64,000 nt of DNA from Theocolax elegans (Eukaryota; Arthropoda; Insecta; Hymenoptera; Cerocephalidae), in contig CM047429.1 in assembly GCA_026168455.1 (NCBI GenBank), forward strand, positions 52,645,027-52,709,026, in the 5' to 3' direction. Of the stretch, positions 37,603 through 48,791 are shown piece by piece (the stretch's first letter is position 1; the number at the start of each line of letters is the position of its first letter). The notes under the pieces are model-generated. The model was not told the DNA's origin and searched no databases. It worked only from the letters and a program-made list of their open reading frames with translations. Made by a program: the position numbers and the translations under genes.

Positions 37603-40600
37603 ATGAACATGGACGTAGTTAGGAGTAGCCTGATCAACTCAGAAATTCAGAATACTGATTGTTGCACGAGGGCAAGCAGCCACAAATCGACTGACGAACA
37701 TCAAACTAGATGTCGCTTAATCAGAGCATCAACGCAATCCCTTAACGATTTACGACTGAATAATCTTTTTTGCGACGCGGTCATCAGACTCGAAGACGGT
37801 GTTATCTTCCCTGTTCACAGAGCAATCCTGTCCGTTTGCAGTAACTACTTTAGGTTTGCCGTGATATTTAATTGTACAAGTGAAAGCTGGTTGACTCTCA
37901 TTCGCCAATTTTACACAATATTAGCAATTTTTCTTAATTATTAACCAACCAGTTTATTCACGAGTGAAAATACTAAAAGTACTATTGCCAAGTGAGATTC
38001 AAATGGTACATACAGACAAATTTAGGTTGTACACTTTTTCCCCATTTTTAACATAAATGACGGTTATAAAAAAGAAATATACCGTTTTTCAAAGCGTGTA
38101 AAATGCTTTAATCTTAGATTACGAAGCATATATACTAATTAATTAGATAATTAGTGACTTAACAATTATATATGTATATATTTAAGTAATCAAATGATAT
38201 TTTTACTGTCTATTTTTTACCATTTACACAACTGATGAATAGTAGGCTTTAGTTCTTTAAATTAATATAAAAATAAACTCGCCATTAAACTTTTAATGTA
38301 TATATTGTTGTACTAAATTTAACTTTTGCATATCCTTATGCTTCCTGTCCTTCATGAACGTAACTTTTCCGAATTAATTTTTACTTTTAACAGTTAGGAG
38401 TTGTAATTATTAAAAAGAATGTTTATTAGCGGGAAATTTCGAACCGAATTTTAGAACTCTGTTCACGACGACGCTACACGTTCAGGATAGATCGGACTTT
38501 TACTTACCGTGCATCAACAGCAAAATTATGAGACTTCTTCTTGAGTACGCTTACTTGTACACTGTGAACATCAACTCCGAGAACGTTATACAGCTCCTGA
38601 TCAGCGCGGATTACCTAAGTATGCTTGAAGTCCTTGATCATTGCTGTGACTTTTTAAGAGAGAAGTTGTGCCCAGAAAACTGCATCAATATTATGCTATT
38701 CACAAGAGAGCATTTCTGTAGCAGCCTCGAGAAAGAAACACGCAAATACGTACTTCGAAATTTTGTCGAGGTCAATTAAAATCACACTTATTTTTCTATT
38801 TATATATGCAAATAATTGAATTTCAAAGAATTAATTTTTATTTTATTTTTCGTGCTTAACTTTTGCATTTTCCTTGCTTTGAGGATTTGTTCAATTGGTC
38901 ATTCACCCGAATAAAAGTCGAATCTGAAACTGTAATTTCGGCTATTGCTCTCCTTGGTTTTCAAGTTATGCTTGCTTTGGACCTATTTTTTAGAATTTTA
39001 AGTAAAATTTAACTTGTAAATCGAGTGTGCTATTATAATCAAACTTAAATTTATAAATTTTATTTTGGTTTTGCTCTTATTTTGATTGATATTTAAGGTC
39101 AACAGAGTTCAGTTATTTAATTTCAAATTTTTATTTTAATGTCCCGTACGATCCCGATTAGAAATTAACCTAAGGAGATTATTTTAGCGCAATTAGGTGC
39201 CTGTAAATTTTGATACAGTCCCTCTAAAGCATCTGATAAAGACTGACTGTAAATGAAATGTTGTTATAGGCAACATACGTGGTGACGCGTCTTCGCAATC
39301 TAAAAAATATAACTTACAAAACTTACTAAGGGAAGAAGACTCAATTTCATTATTGTCAATTAAATTTTGCTATAAAATATAATAAACATAATGAGTATTA
39401 TTTATTTTTTAATATTTTTTTTACAATTTTTTTGTTAAGAGGTTACTAATTCAAGTTAACATAAGTTACATAAATTTCAATTATGTGCAGCATGGATAAA
39501 ACTGAATGGTTTACAAAATCGTATTATAAATTGTAAAACCCCTTGAATTTTACAAACTGTATTTATATGAAATAAGAGTATATAAGTGCGAGTCAGTTCG
39601 TTTGTCGTATATGAAATTGTAATTATTAAATTACGGAGGAGGCTCGGTCGACTCTGTAAACCGGACAAGCGATACGGGTTACCTAAAAGAGAACAAAATT
39701 TTTTATAAAAGAACCAACTTAAAAAATATTCTAAAATATGAAATAATTAACTAATAATATTTTCGTAATCGGCGCCGAATTATAAAAAATAAATTATAAT
39801 TCTAATTTGACATATTAGATCCAATGTAAATTGTTTCACACCGTTTCTGTGAATTACTTCACATTTTTTAGAATATTTTTCAAAGTCAATGGTTTTATAT
39901 TATATTTTTCAATTGTAACTGTAGTTTAGTCATTATTGTAGATGGGTGTGTATTGTAAAGACAGGCAAATATAAACAAATCATATCAAACTGAGAACCTC
40001 CTTTTTCGAAGTCAGTTAAAAATAAAAGGAGGATACTCGGATCCTCTTAATCGACAAGAAAGTTCTTTGGAAACGGTGTTCTTTCCATCACTATTTAAAA
40101 TCGTCGTAAATTGTCCTGTAAAATTATTTTTGGGTCACAGTTTATTTTTGCACTTGCATATTTTGTATCAGTGAATCTGCAAAGATTATATCAAAAATAT
40201 TAATATTACATTAATTTATAATAAATACATTGTATTGAATAAAATAAACCTATATATGTTTTGTGATTGTATTACTAACCTTACAAACTTAAACAAAAGT
40301 GACAGTCTTTGAATATTATTTTGTTTTCCTTTGTTTCTTGGCTGATGGCATTTATTGGGGACGTATTTTTTTCTATAAGTTAATAAAATCATATGTAGGT
40401 GTAAGGAATATCACTACATTATATTGTTAACGGAGTGTCTTAATCAATATTTATCCTCCCTACTTTACCGACAAACGCGGTAATTGACTATAATTCTGTA
40501 TAACTAAAACAATTTATAATTACTTAAAAGAAGAAGTGTCTTTGTTTATCAATAATCTAATATGTTTGCTAAATTTGAAACAAAAATGTTATTGCATTTT

Positions 40601-41490
40601 TGAAAAAAGTCTTACCAAAAATGTGAACGTAACCTCAACAAGGTGAAAGACTTGACATTTTATGGCTAATGTGCGCCTTTTTTGCACATACGTTTATACT
40701 TTTTTTTATTGATTAATCACCAAAATTTAAACATGGGTAATACCCCTTAAGCTTTTAAAGTAATGTCGCGAATAAAGAACAGTTGATATTACTAACACTT
40801 AAATATTTAAGGGCTGTTGTTGGGGAATAATCGCGTCATTGTCAAGTTAACTTTCAAATCAATTTTGAAAATCCAACGGAGAATCTTGTATGGTGAGTTA
40901 GAAAAATTTTCTAGTCGGTATTGTGCCTAAATTTTGATTACTAAAAGTTACCTATAGACTCTTCTTGATAATTAATTAACAAAAATGGTTGTTTTATAAA
41001 TTGTCTGAAACCTACAAAAAAAGGGCAAAAAATTCCGGTACCGGGAATCGAACCCGAGCCTCCTGGGTGAGAGCCAGGTATCCTAGCCACTAGACCATAC
41101 CGGATCTTGCTCAATTTTCAGTAGAAATCAGTGAAATGGTTTTTCCGGCTAGTAAAGATAACATAGTATAATAATAACTATATATATTCAAGTAAGAATG
41201 ATTTTTATACTTTATTTGTAATCAATAAATACTCATAAGTAAATTTTACGTGTAGATCGTATGAATTGTATATTAGAATGTCAATTCTGTATTATGAATC
41301 ATATGATGATAAAATAGAGACCTACTATCTCACATTCTCCGTCAATAATATAGCCTTACAGATATCTTCGCGTTGCGGAGAATATTGACTTTACGGAAAG
41401 AGAAGTATGATAAGATATGAGAATATGTACTTCTATTTAGGACAATACAATGATTTCTTCTGTTTATGTTCATTATGTAATTTTCATACC

Positions 41491-41528
<38 letters not shown>

Positions 41529-44500
41529 GATGAATTGTCTCGTATAGCACATTTTCCATTATTATTATTATTTACTAGTCCTCCTTTCTTTGTAGTTATA
41601 AAAAAATTATTGCATATTCGACGAATAATTTTCAATCATCTGAATAATTAAAAATGTTAAACAATAAATAAATTAAGTTTACAGTTTTGTATTTTTAATG
41701 TAAGAATTAATACGATCTTACCCAAGCACAGTACTTTTCGCATTGTATATCCCGATTCGGTATCTCGATTCGCAAAACAATCCAATAATTTCAACGATAA
41801 CATAAAAACCTAATAAACAATTGGAAATTTCAATGAAAAAAATTAATATACATTATATTAAACCAATTATATGTGGAACTTTAAACTTACAAGGAGAGAT
41901 ACCACCCGAAAAAAAAATTTAACGAATTTTTCGCCCAAACAGTTTATAAAATTTTAATACTAAATTTTCATTAAAATTTTGTTCAATTTTTATTTCTTCT
42001 ATAACTTTTGAACAAATTTTATTTTATATTATATTATATAAAGATGTGTGTGCTTCTTTTCTTTCAAATCATATCTATAGATGATCAGCATTTTATGTGT
42101 GATTATATTAAATCATATCTTTTATAATTTTTCATTAACTGCGTAAAGCTTTCGTCAAGCAACCTATGAGATTGAATTTTACAGGAATTCTTTCATATTT
42201 GTGTATACCAGAAAACACTTTCCAAAATTGCAATAAAGTCCATGACGAATGGTGGAACTGTCGTTGATAGACTAATTATAATCCTATGTGCTCTAAAACT
42301 TAAATTACAGTTTATATAATAAGACATTATGATTAAATATTAATATTATTAACAGATATCAAATTGTATGCAATAAAAATAATAAATAGAATTATTTAGG
42401 GAAAAGAACCTTTTTACTACTGTAAAAATTAAGGGGACAAGCCTGGGTTAAAATTGAAAAAAAAGATATTCAATTTTAACAATTAATAATTTTTTTATAA
42501 CAATTAAAAACATTTCTTAATTTTTTAAACAAATTATATTATTATTATCTCTTATTTAAATTTTTTTGACAATTTATATGTCACGTAACCATTTTAATTA
42601 ATTATGAGACTCCATACTCTGATTTTTTCCATAATGGACTTTCCGCAGAATATCTGAGGAACCACGTCATCAAATAGGCTGAAATTTTAACAGTAACTTT
42701 TAAATATGATTTTAATACACTTGAGTGGAACAGACTGTATTAAAATTGTAATAAAAAAATTATTCTTACTAAATTAGTTTAAAAATTCAAAAAATGTGTA
42801 AAAAACAGCTAAATCATTTTTTAAAATAAATATTTAGACTTTTATTGAAATTCTGTTCCATTCAAGTGGATTAAAATCATATTTAAAAGTGACTGTTAAA
42901 ATTTCAGCCTATTCGATGAAGTGATTCCTGCGATATCCTGCGGTAAGTCGGACATTATACAAGAAAATCGGAGTAGGGAGTCTCATAATTAATTAAAATA
43001 GTTATGTGACATATAAATTAGCCAAAAAATTTAAATAAGAGATAATAATAATATAATTTGATTAAAAAATTAAGAAATGTTTTCATTTATTATAAAAAAA
43101 AGTTATTAATTGTTAAAATTGAATATGGTTTTTTCAATTTTAACCCAGGCTTGTCTCTCGGGATATCGGACGCAAGTTACAGGGATCTACACCTTTTAAC
43201 ATAAGAATTATGTTGGAATTATCGAATTAAAAATCTGAAAGAATTCATATGGGTAGTTTAAAACAAAAGCGAAGGCATGACGTTTTGATTTTTTAAGAAA
43301 AAATAAATTTGTTAATAATAAATGAGTAAACAATTTTCGGTCGGTAATTATTTATCTAAAAAGGCATGAATTTTCAACGCAAAAATCAGAATTAAATTAC
43401 AAATTTAAAATTCAGAAAAAATTTGAGTATACTATTTAAAACATGGTCTAAGAGCATGGCGTTCAGAATTTTTAAAAAAATTCTATTTTTTGTTTATATA
43501 AAAGTATTAAAAATGACCATTTTTTGAGGCCGACATTCCCTTAAGAGATTCAATGAATCTATTTGTAAGTTGCATTATGTACATCAGATATGGTAAAGTA
43601 AGTTGTATTGTTTAGGTAACTGAAAAAAATAATGAGATCCTACTGCTACCTTTCGAAGAACTTCTTGCTCTGATAAGCGACGAGGAATTAAATGTGAAAT
43701 ACGAAGAAACAGTATGGGAATTGGTAGTAAGATGGATAGACCATGACCCGATCGATCGTAAGAGACACGTCGTTGATCTTATGAATGGGATTCGATTGGG
43801 ACTATTGAACACCCAATATTTCCTGGAGAAGGTCAAGGATCACATTTACGTATCGGGAAACGAGGCGTGTCGACCCTTGATCATCGAAACTCTCAAGTTC
43901 TTGTGCGACCTCGAGATGATGACGCAAAAGGAGAACAGTGTGGTGATCCCTGTAATCGCAAGGCCCCGTATACCTCACGAGATCCTCTTCGCGATCGGTG
44001 GTCGTAAAATTGATGTGGCGACTAACTTCATCGAGGTCTATGATACACGGGCTGATCGTTGGGTCAAGGTTCGTGCAATAGGTTTATCGACCAGAGTTGA
44101 TGCTCTTTCCTTTCTACCTCGCTCGCTCATGGTTTTCTTTTCTTTACTATGTACTATTTGGCTATGCAACCACTTAAATATTTAACGGTAGAATTTTCAC
44201 TCGCGATTAGTTGATTACGATCAACCCAATGCGTCTACTTTCAAATTTAAATTATTTCGCAATTATCTAGATGTATATAGTATAAAACAAACGAAACGCA
44301 CCTACAGCGTGCATTCTATTTTTAACTTGTTTGAATATTTATAAATTTTGTACAGAATTGTACAAATTGTAAAACCTTGCTAACAGGTTCGAGAAATCGA
44401 CCCAGGTCAACCAAGAGCTTACCACGGCACAGTTGTCATTGGGCACGACATCTACGTTATCGGCGGATTGGATGGAAAAGGAGTTTTTTTCAGGAGCTGC

Positions 44501-46953
44501 CGATGCTTTAACGCTGTCACGAAGACATGGAAAGACATAGCTCCAATGATTACAAAAAGGTTAATATTCTAATTATATTAATGATAAAGTAAAAAGTATT
44601 TTAATGATAGCGGTTAGATGCTTTAAAGAAATATAACTATGAATTATCACATATAAATGAATTTTCAACAATATATAATCCATTGAGGCATCACTTATTT
44701 GTTTAATTTATAATAGTTGACGTATCGTTTTTACATTATGATACTTATTATTTGCAAAGAGGAAATGAAAAGTCTACAAATGAAAATTCGTAATGTAACA
44801 TATATAGTGTAAAATTGTTAATATATACCATACGAGTACGAAATGCAACTGACGTAAATTTATGAATGGTGCAATTAAAAGGGCATACGCAAGCGTAGTT
44901 GTGCTGAATGACATAATTTATGCAGTGGGAGGGTTCAATGGATACATTCGACACAACTCAGCTGAGCAGTACGATTACCGGAAAAACAAGTGGTCCTTTA
45001 TTGCACCAATGAACGTGCAAAGATCTGATTCGAGCGCGGCAGTGTTAAACGGTACAAAAAATTATGTAAAAACGTGATGATTAAATGTGGATATAAAAAG
45101 CATATGCGATATTTTTTTTACATGGTCTAGGCAAAATTTATGTAGCTGGAGGATTCAACGGTCGAGACACTTACAATACAGTGGAAGTTTACGATCCGGA
45201 AATCAATCAATGGACGATGATCGCTCCAATGCGAGTACCGAGATCCGGATTAGGCTGCGTTGCATACCATGGCTGTATTTATGCCCTAGGTTTATTATTT
45301 TTCATTTTTCCTAAATTAGATACATCGAATATACAGTTTTGCTATAGGTTCTCATTTATTAAATTTGACCGATATGAATATTCAGGAATTAATTCCACTA
45401 TATACGTGTAAATACACTCCATTTTCAATTATAGTTGTGTTGATAATTTAAATAAATAATTTGTAACTATTTTTGTGACCAAAATATTAGGGTCTCTGCT
45501 TGTTAAATTAATTGAAATTTCACGGATATTGCTGCAGTAGGGTTGGGAAACTATTAATCCCGAATGTTGGAATGAAAAGTAAGAATCTCGTAGTTTTATT
45601 AAATGTAAGTATTTCACGAATCAAGGTGGATTCAATAACGTGATGAGAATGCGTAGCGGGGAAAAATACAGTCCGGCGACTAATACATGGACAGCGATTT
45701 GCGAAATGTACAATCCACGAAGTAATTACGCCACTGCGGTAATTGACGACATGATTTTTGTTATGGGTGGATATACAGGCTCCTTTACGATGTACTACGT
45801 TGAATGTTACAACGAAAAAACGAATGAATGGTAACGCCTTTCTTAATACAAAATTTTAAGTAAATATTATTTTATCCTGTTATGTATTGAGTCCGCGATT
45901 TAAAAATTGACAAAAGTCGATAACATGATACCCGCTCCAAAATATATTTAAGCTTTGATAATTGTTAATTTGTATCGACTTCAAGAAACACTCTTCTAGT
46001 TTAAATTCACCCAGTAGTATACATTTGAATTGAATTTTGAAAGAAAAATATTTTGCAACGTAATTGCAATTTGATTTTTTTAAATGTCATGTAAATGAAG
46101 CCTTGTGAAACTATAATTTGGACGTCTGTTGCGTGTTAAAAATATTTGAATATTCACTGCGACCTATAAATAACACTGCGTTACTGTTTAACGGGATGCT
46201 AAAGCCAAAAGTTTTATCCTCCCTACCTTACCGACCTCGAAAATTACATAAAATTAATTATAATTAAAAAAAATTTAATTTACGTAAATCCAGGAGAACA
46301 ATCCCCTTCCTTTATATTAATAATCTATCTGTTTTTATTCCCTGAAAAACCTTACCAAAAATCTTAACATTGACATGCCTTTTAATTAGTCGAGCATATA
46401 ATCTCAAATTACACGAAATTATTATAAATTTTGGTAAGGAATTACTCGAAAATCAATAAATATTTTTGCTTCAAATTTTAAACTGAGTAGATTATTAATA
46501 AAGGAAGGGGACTGTTCTCCTCAATTTACGTTAATTATCGTCCGTTTTTTAATCATAACTCATTTTCTATGACTTTTGAGGCTGGTAAGGATAGGGAGGA
46601 TAAAACTTGACTTTTGTACCCTCTTGTATTAAATCATACTACTTAGATAATGTATAATCTCTGAATAATCTCTGAACTGTGGCAGGTGCGAAGTGACTGA
46701 GATGAATTTATTTCGATCGGGTTTATCGGCGTGCGTCGTCAAGGATTTACCAAATATCCGCGATTACATATACAACCATAGGGAGCACGTGATGGAAGAT
46801 CGACGTCAAAGGCTTCTCGCTCTCGAAGCTCAGAGAATTCAACTGCAGCAGCTTTACCAACAACAATTGGTCCAGACCAGTAACCAGGCTGTCCACCAAT
46901 TCGTCCTCTTCTCGAATCGACGCCAAGCAAGGCAACATGCGTCCAGGCAATAA
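37603..46953 (+). CDS. KLHL10: Kelch-like protein 10 (BTB-BACK-Kelch), 8 exons
   Basis: A substrate adaptor of a Cullin-3 ubiquitin ligase; the Drosophila counterpart acts in spermatid individualisation. Exons: 37603-37853, 38455-38770, 43616-44068, 44387-44559, 44882-45051, 45131-45289, 45626-45830 and 46686-46953 (stop TAA). They sum to 1995 bp, giving 664 aa, and phases agree throughout. The BTB domain spans exons 1-2 (LFCDAVIRLEDG, FPVHRAILSVCSNYFR), BACK follows in exons 2-3, and six kelch blades carry the GG pairs: FAIGGRK, YVIGGLDG, YAVGGFNG, YVAGGFNG, YALGGFNN and FVMGGYTG. The C-terminal tail is Gln/Arg-rich (QLQQLYQQQL). Exon 2's donor (GAG then GTCAAT) and exon 5's acceptor are weak matches to consensus but give exact family alignment. 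Intron 2 (4.8 kb) holds a tRNA gene and repeats. An AATAAA overlaps the stop codon (46949-46954). Confidence 0.92.
40449..40640. repeat. Half copy of the foldback element found at 46206-46612
   Basis: TATCCTCCCTACTTTACCGAC near the start, then TATCAATAATCTAATATGTTT and CTTACCAAAAATGTGAAC, match in the same order the left arm of the foldback element in intron 7. Sequence is diverged and no second arm is obvious, so this may be a solo arm or decayed copy. Confidence 0.5.
41027..41032 (-). terminator. RNA polymerase III terminator of tRNA-Glu
   Basis: A run of six T on the minus strand directly after the tRNA discriminator base, the normal Pol III stop signal. Confidence 0.9.
41033..41104 (-). 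tRNA. tRNA-Glu (anticodon CTC)
   Basis: A 72-nt cloverleaf on the minus strand. The acceptor stem is TCCGGTA pairing with TACCGGA, discriminator A. The D region contains the box A sequence TGGTCTAGTGG. The anticodon stem CCTGG/CCAGG encloses loop CTCTCAC with anticodon CTC (Glu). The T loop contains box B GGTTCGATTCC. It is followed immediately by six T residues. There is no intron. It sits antisense in intron 2 of KLHL10, so it is transcribed independently by RNA polymerase III. Confidence 0.97.
41497..41526. repeat. (TA)n microsatellite
   Basis: Pure TA dinucleotide run in intron 2 of KLHL10. Confidence 0.9.
41985..42245. repeat. Interspersed repeat, copy 2 (partner at 286-575)
   Basis: Diverged copy, in the same orientation, of the repeat at 286-575. 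It shares TTATTTCTTCTATAA, AGCTTTCGTCAAG and GAATTCTTTCATATTTGTGTA in order. No coding potential. Lies in intron 2 of KLHL10, next to the foldback element at 42436. Confidence 0.55.
42436..43155. mobile_element. Long foldback (inverted-repeat) element, 720 bp
   Basis: Two arms of about 305 bp (42436-42740 and 42850-43155) are reverse complements with modest divergence, separated by about 110 bp. The outer ends are GACAAGCCTGGG and CCCAGGCTTGTC. Each arm also contains a small nested hairpin (GTTAAAATTGAA paired with TTCAATTTTAAC). It has no ORF, as expected for a non-autonomous foldback or MITE-type element. It lies in intron 2 of KLHL10, about 460 bp before exon 3, and a transcript through it could fold into a long hairpin. 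Confidence 0.85.
43160..43543. repeat. Candidate small inverted-repeat element (related to 53020-53286)
   Basis: The left end GGGATATCGGAC and right end GTCCGG-like GGCCGACATTCCCTT are imperfect inverted repeats. A related pair of ends and a shared internal TAGTTTAAAAC segment occur at 53020-53286 in a VPS54 intron. It abuts the foldback element at 42436-43155 and ends about 70 bp before KLHL10 exon 3. Confidence 0.35.
46206..46612. mobile_element. Foldback element, about 400 bp
   Basis: The left arm begins AAAAGTTTTATCCTCCCTAC and the right arm ends with its reverse complement near 46606. Pairing extends inward through GGAGAACAATCCCCTTCC (left) and its mate near 46500-46520, and through CCTTACCAAAA near the centre. 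Arms are about 190 bp with a short middle. No ORF. It lies in intron 7 of KLHL10. A half copy is at 40449-40640. Confidence 0.8.
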
Positions 46954-48791
46954 AAAAATAATCAACCCTTTCTTTTTCTTACCTCTCTAAATTCATTTTT
47001 CTTTATTTATTTTTTTTTAAATCTTTTATATCATTCGTCATTTTGTTGATCAAACTACGACATCGGCTATAATTACGAAAATTTATATAAAAATATTCGA
47101 TATTTTAGTATTAACTGTGCACAATAATAACGAAATATCGATCTTTAATTGCATTTTAACATTTTTTAACATTAGAAATTACGTTTGATTTTTGTTTTTC
47201 CGTAAATTTTTATGCAATATTTTAGTCTAAAATAACAACAAAATTTTATTGTATTGCATATTATAAAAAATGTATTGTAATTTAGTATCTGCTTTATATT
47301 TAACATTAAATCAAGTTATGCGTTGCTGCGTTGCATTTCTAAAAAAAATGGTACATTTTTTAATGCAGATAGAGGCATTTAACAATACTAGCAATTGAAA
47401 GTTAAAGTAGGTCGAGGAAACCTTAATCGTAACATTGTAATACGAATGATATGCTCACCAATTACACGATACCAAAATATGTTTTTCGAAATTAAATGAT
47501 AATTGGACTAAAACAAAATAGAGAATTTGATTAAATCATCTAAACGAGTACAGAATATAGGAAAATTCAAATTAAAAAATATTTTTATACTTATGTAGTA
47601 AATTCGTAGTTGTAAGAAATAAATTTTGATATAATATTTTCATATGTTTAAAAGTAAACGTGCACTGAAAGTTAAATTCAAGCGAATAAGTACTATAGAA
47701 ATTCTACGCATGCTATAACTAGTGCACGTAGATACGTAAAATATATATATAGATAGATGTATACTATGCGTACACAATTACTCAAGTGTAAATGAAAATT
47801 TCTCAGAAAAAATTACGCATTTTATAGCTCTATTTAGTTTATATTTCTATTCAGTATCAAATCACTATTTTTAACTATATCTTGTATCCACGTATATATT
47901 GCGAAAAATAGAAGGTATATAATTATCGTTGTTCTATCGCTAAATCATTAATTAATTTAATAAAATATTTAAAAGTAATAACTGTAAATAAGATACTGTA
48001 AAACAATAGTTTAAAGTACCTGGTGTACGTAAAAAACTCCTTAATAATTGCCATTTAGAAAGGTGCAGTGTGTAGAACACTTTTAGTTAAAAACTGTTTA
48101 AAGTGTAAAAAAAGATATACTTAGTTACCTGTACATGTAATCTGTACACGAATAGGAGAAGGCGGAAGAAACGTAAACCCTGTGATTAGAGATAACAGGT
48201 GGAAAAAGTGACGGTGCGGTCAGTTTGAGCATACCTAGTTACACGAAAGGCGGGTAATAAAAAACGCGTGCAGCGGGGCCAGACGACCAGGTCGAACTTG
48301 ACTTGACTCGACTCGTATGTAGATGGACATATGTATATACGTATAATGCGAACAGCGAGATGCGAATTGGTATTTGGTATAAACGGGTGCGCACACATGG
48401 CTAGACGCATACATATATAGGTATGTTATAACACTATATAGCAGCGCGCAAACATCAGTCGACGTCACGTCAGCGGTCAAGTCGAGTCAAGTTGAGAGCG
48501 CCCGACGCAAGACGTCGGCGCTCGGGTGTCGCGCGCGCTCCTCCGCTGCACCTCGTACACCTGTTCGAGGACGCGTGTTCGAACCTGGTGAGTCAGGTGT
48601 CGTGGCCCCCCATCCGGGTTACGGCTAATCGACCAACAGTCGGAAGATCTTGGTCACGCGGGTGCAGCTACTTTGTATCTAGATTTCCAACGTTGTACTT
48701 GTACGCCTTGCCTTGACTCGAATCGACGGGATCGCGCCACGCAGAGTGGGAGAACGGTCGCGGTCGGCGCGAACAGCTGGATCACTGGAAA
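46954..48791. promoter_or_regulatory. KLHL10 3' flank and VPS54 promoter/leader
   Basis: The first 1.2 kb is AT-rich and holds the KLHL10 3' UTR. From about 48180 the sequence turns CG-rich, which marks the VPS54 promoter and 5' leader; the VPS54 ATG is at 48792. ORFs across the CG-rich part (48186-48716, both strands) overlap each other and lack family features. Confidence 0.45.

Noticed and set aside
38226..38265. Another CTGATGA occurrence, tested as a second hammerhead
   Set aside because: No GAAA box with a closing stem II and no stem I or III pairing around it.
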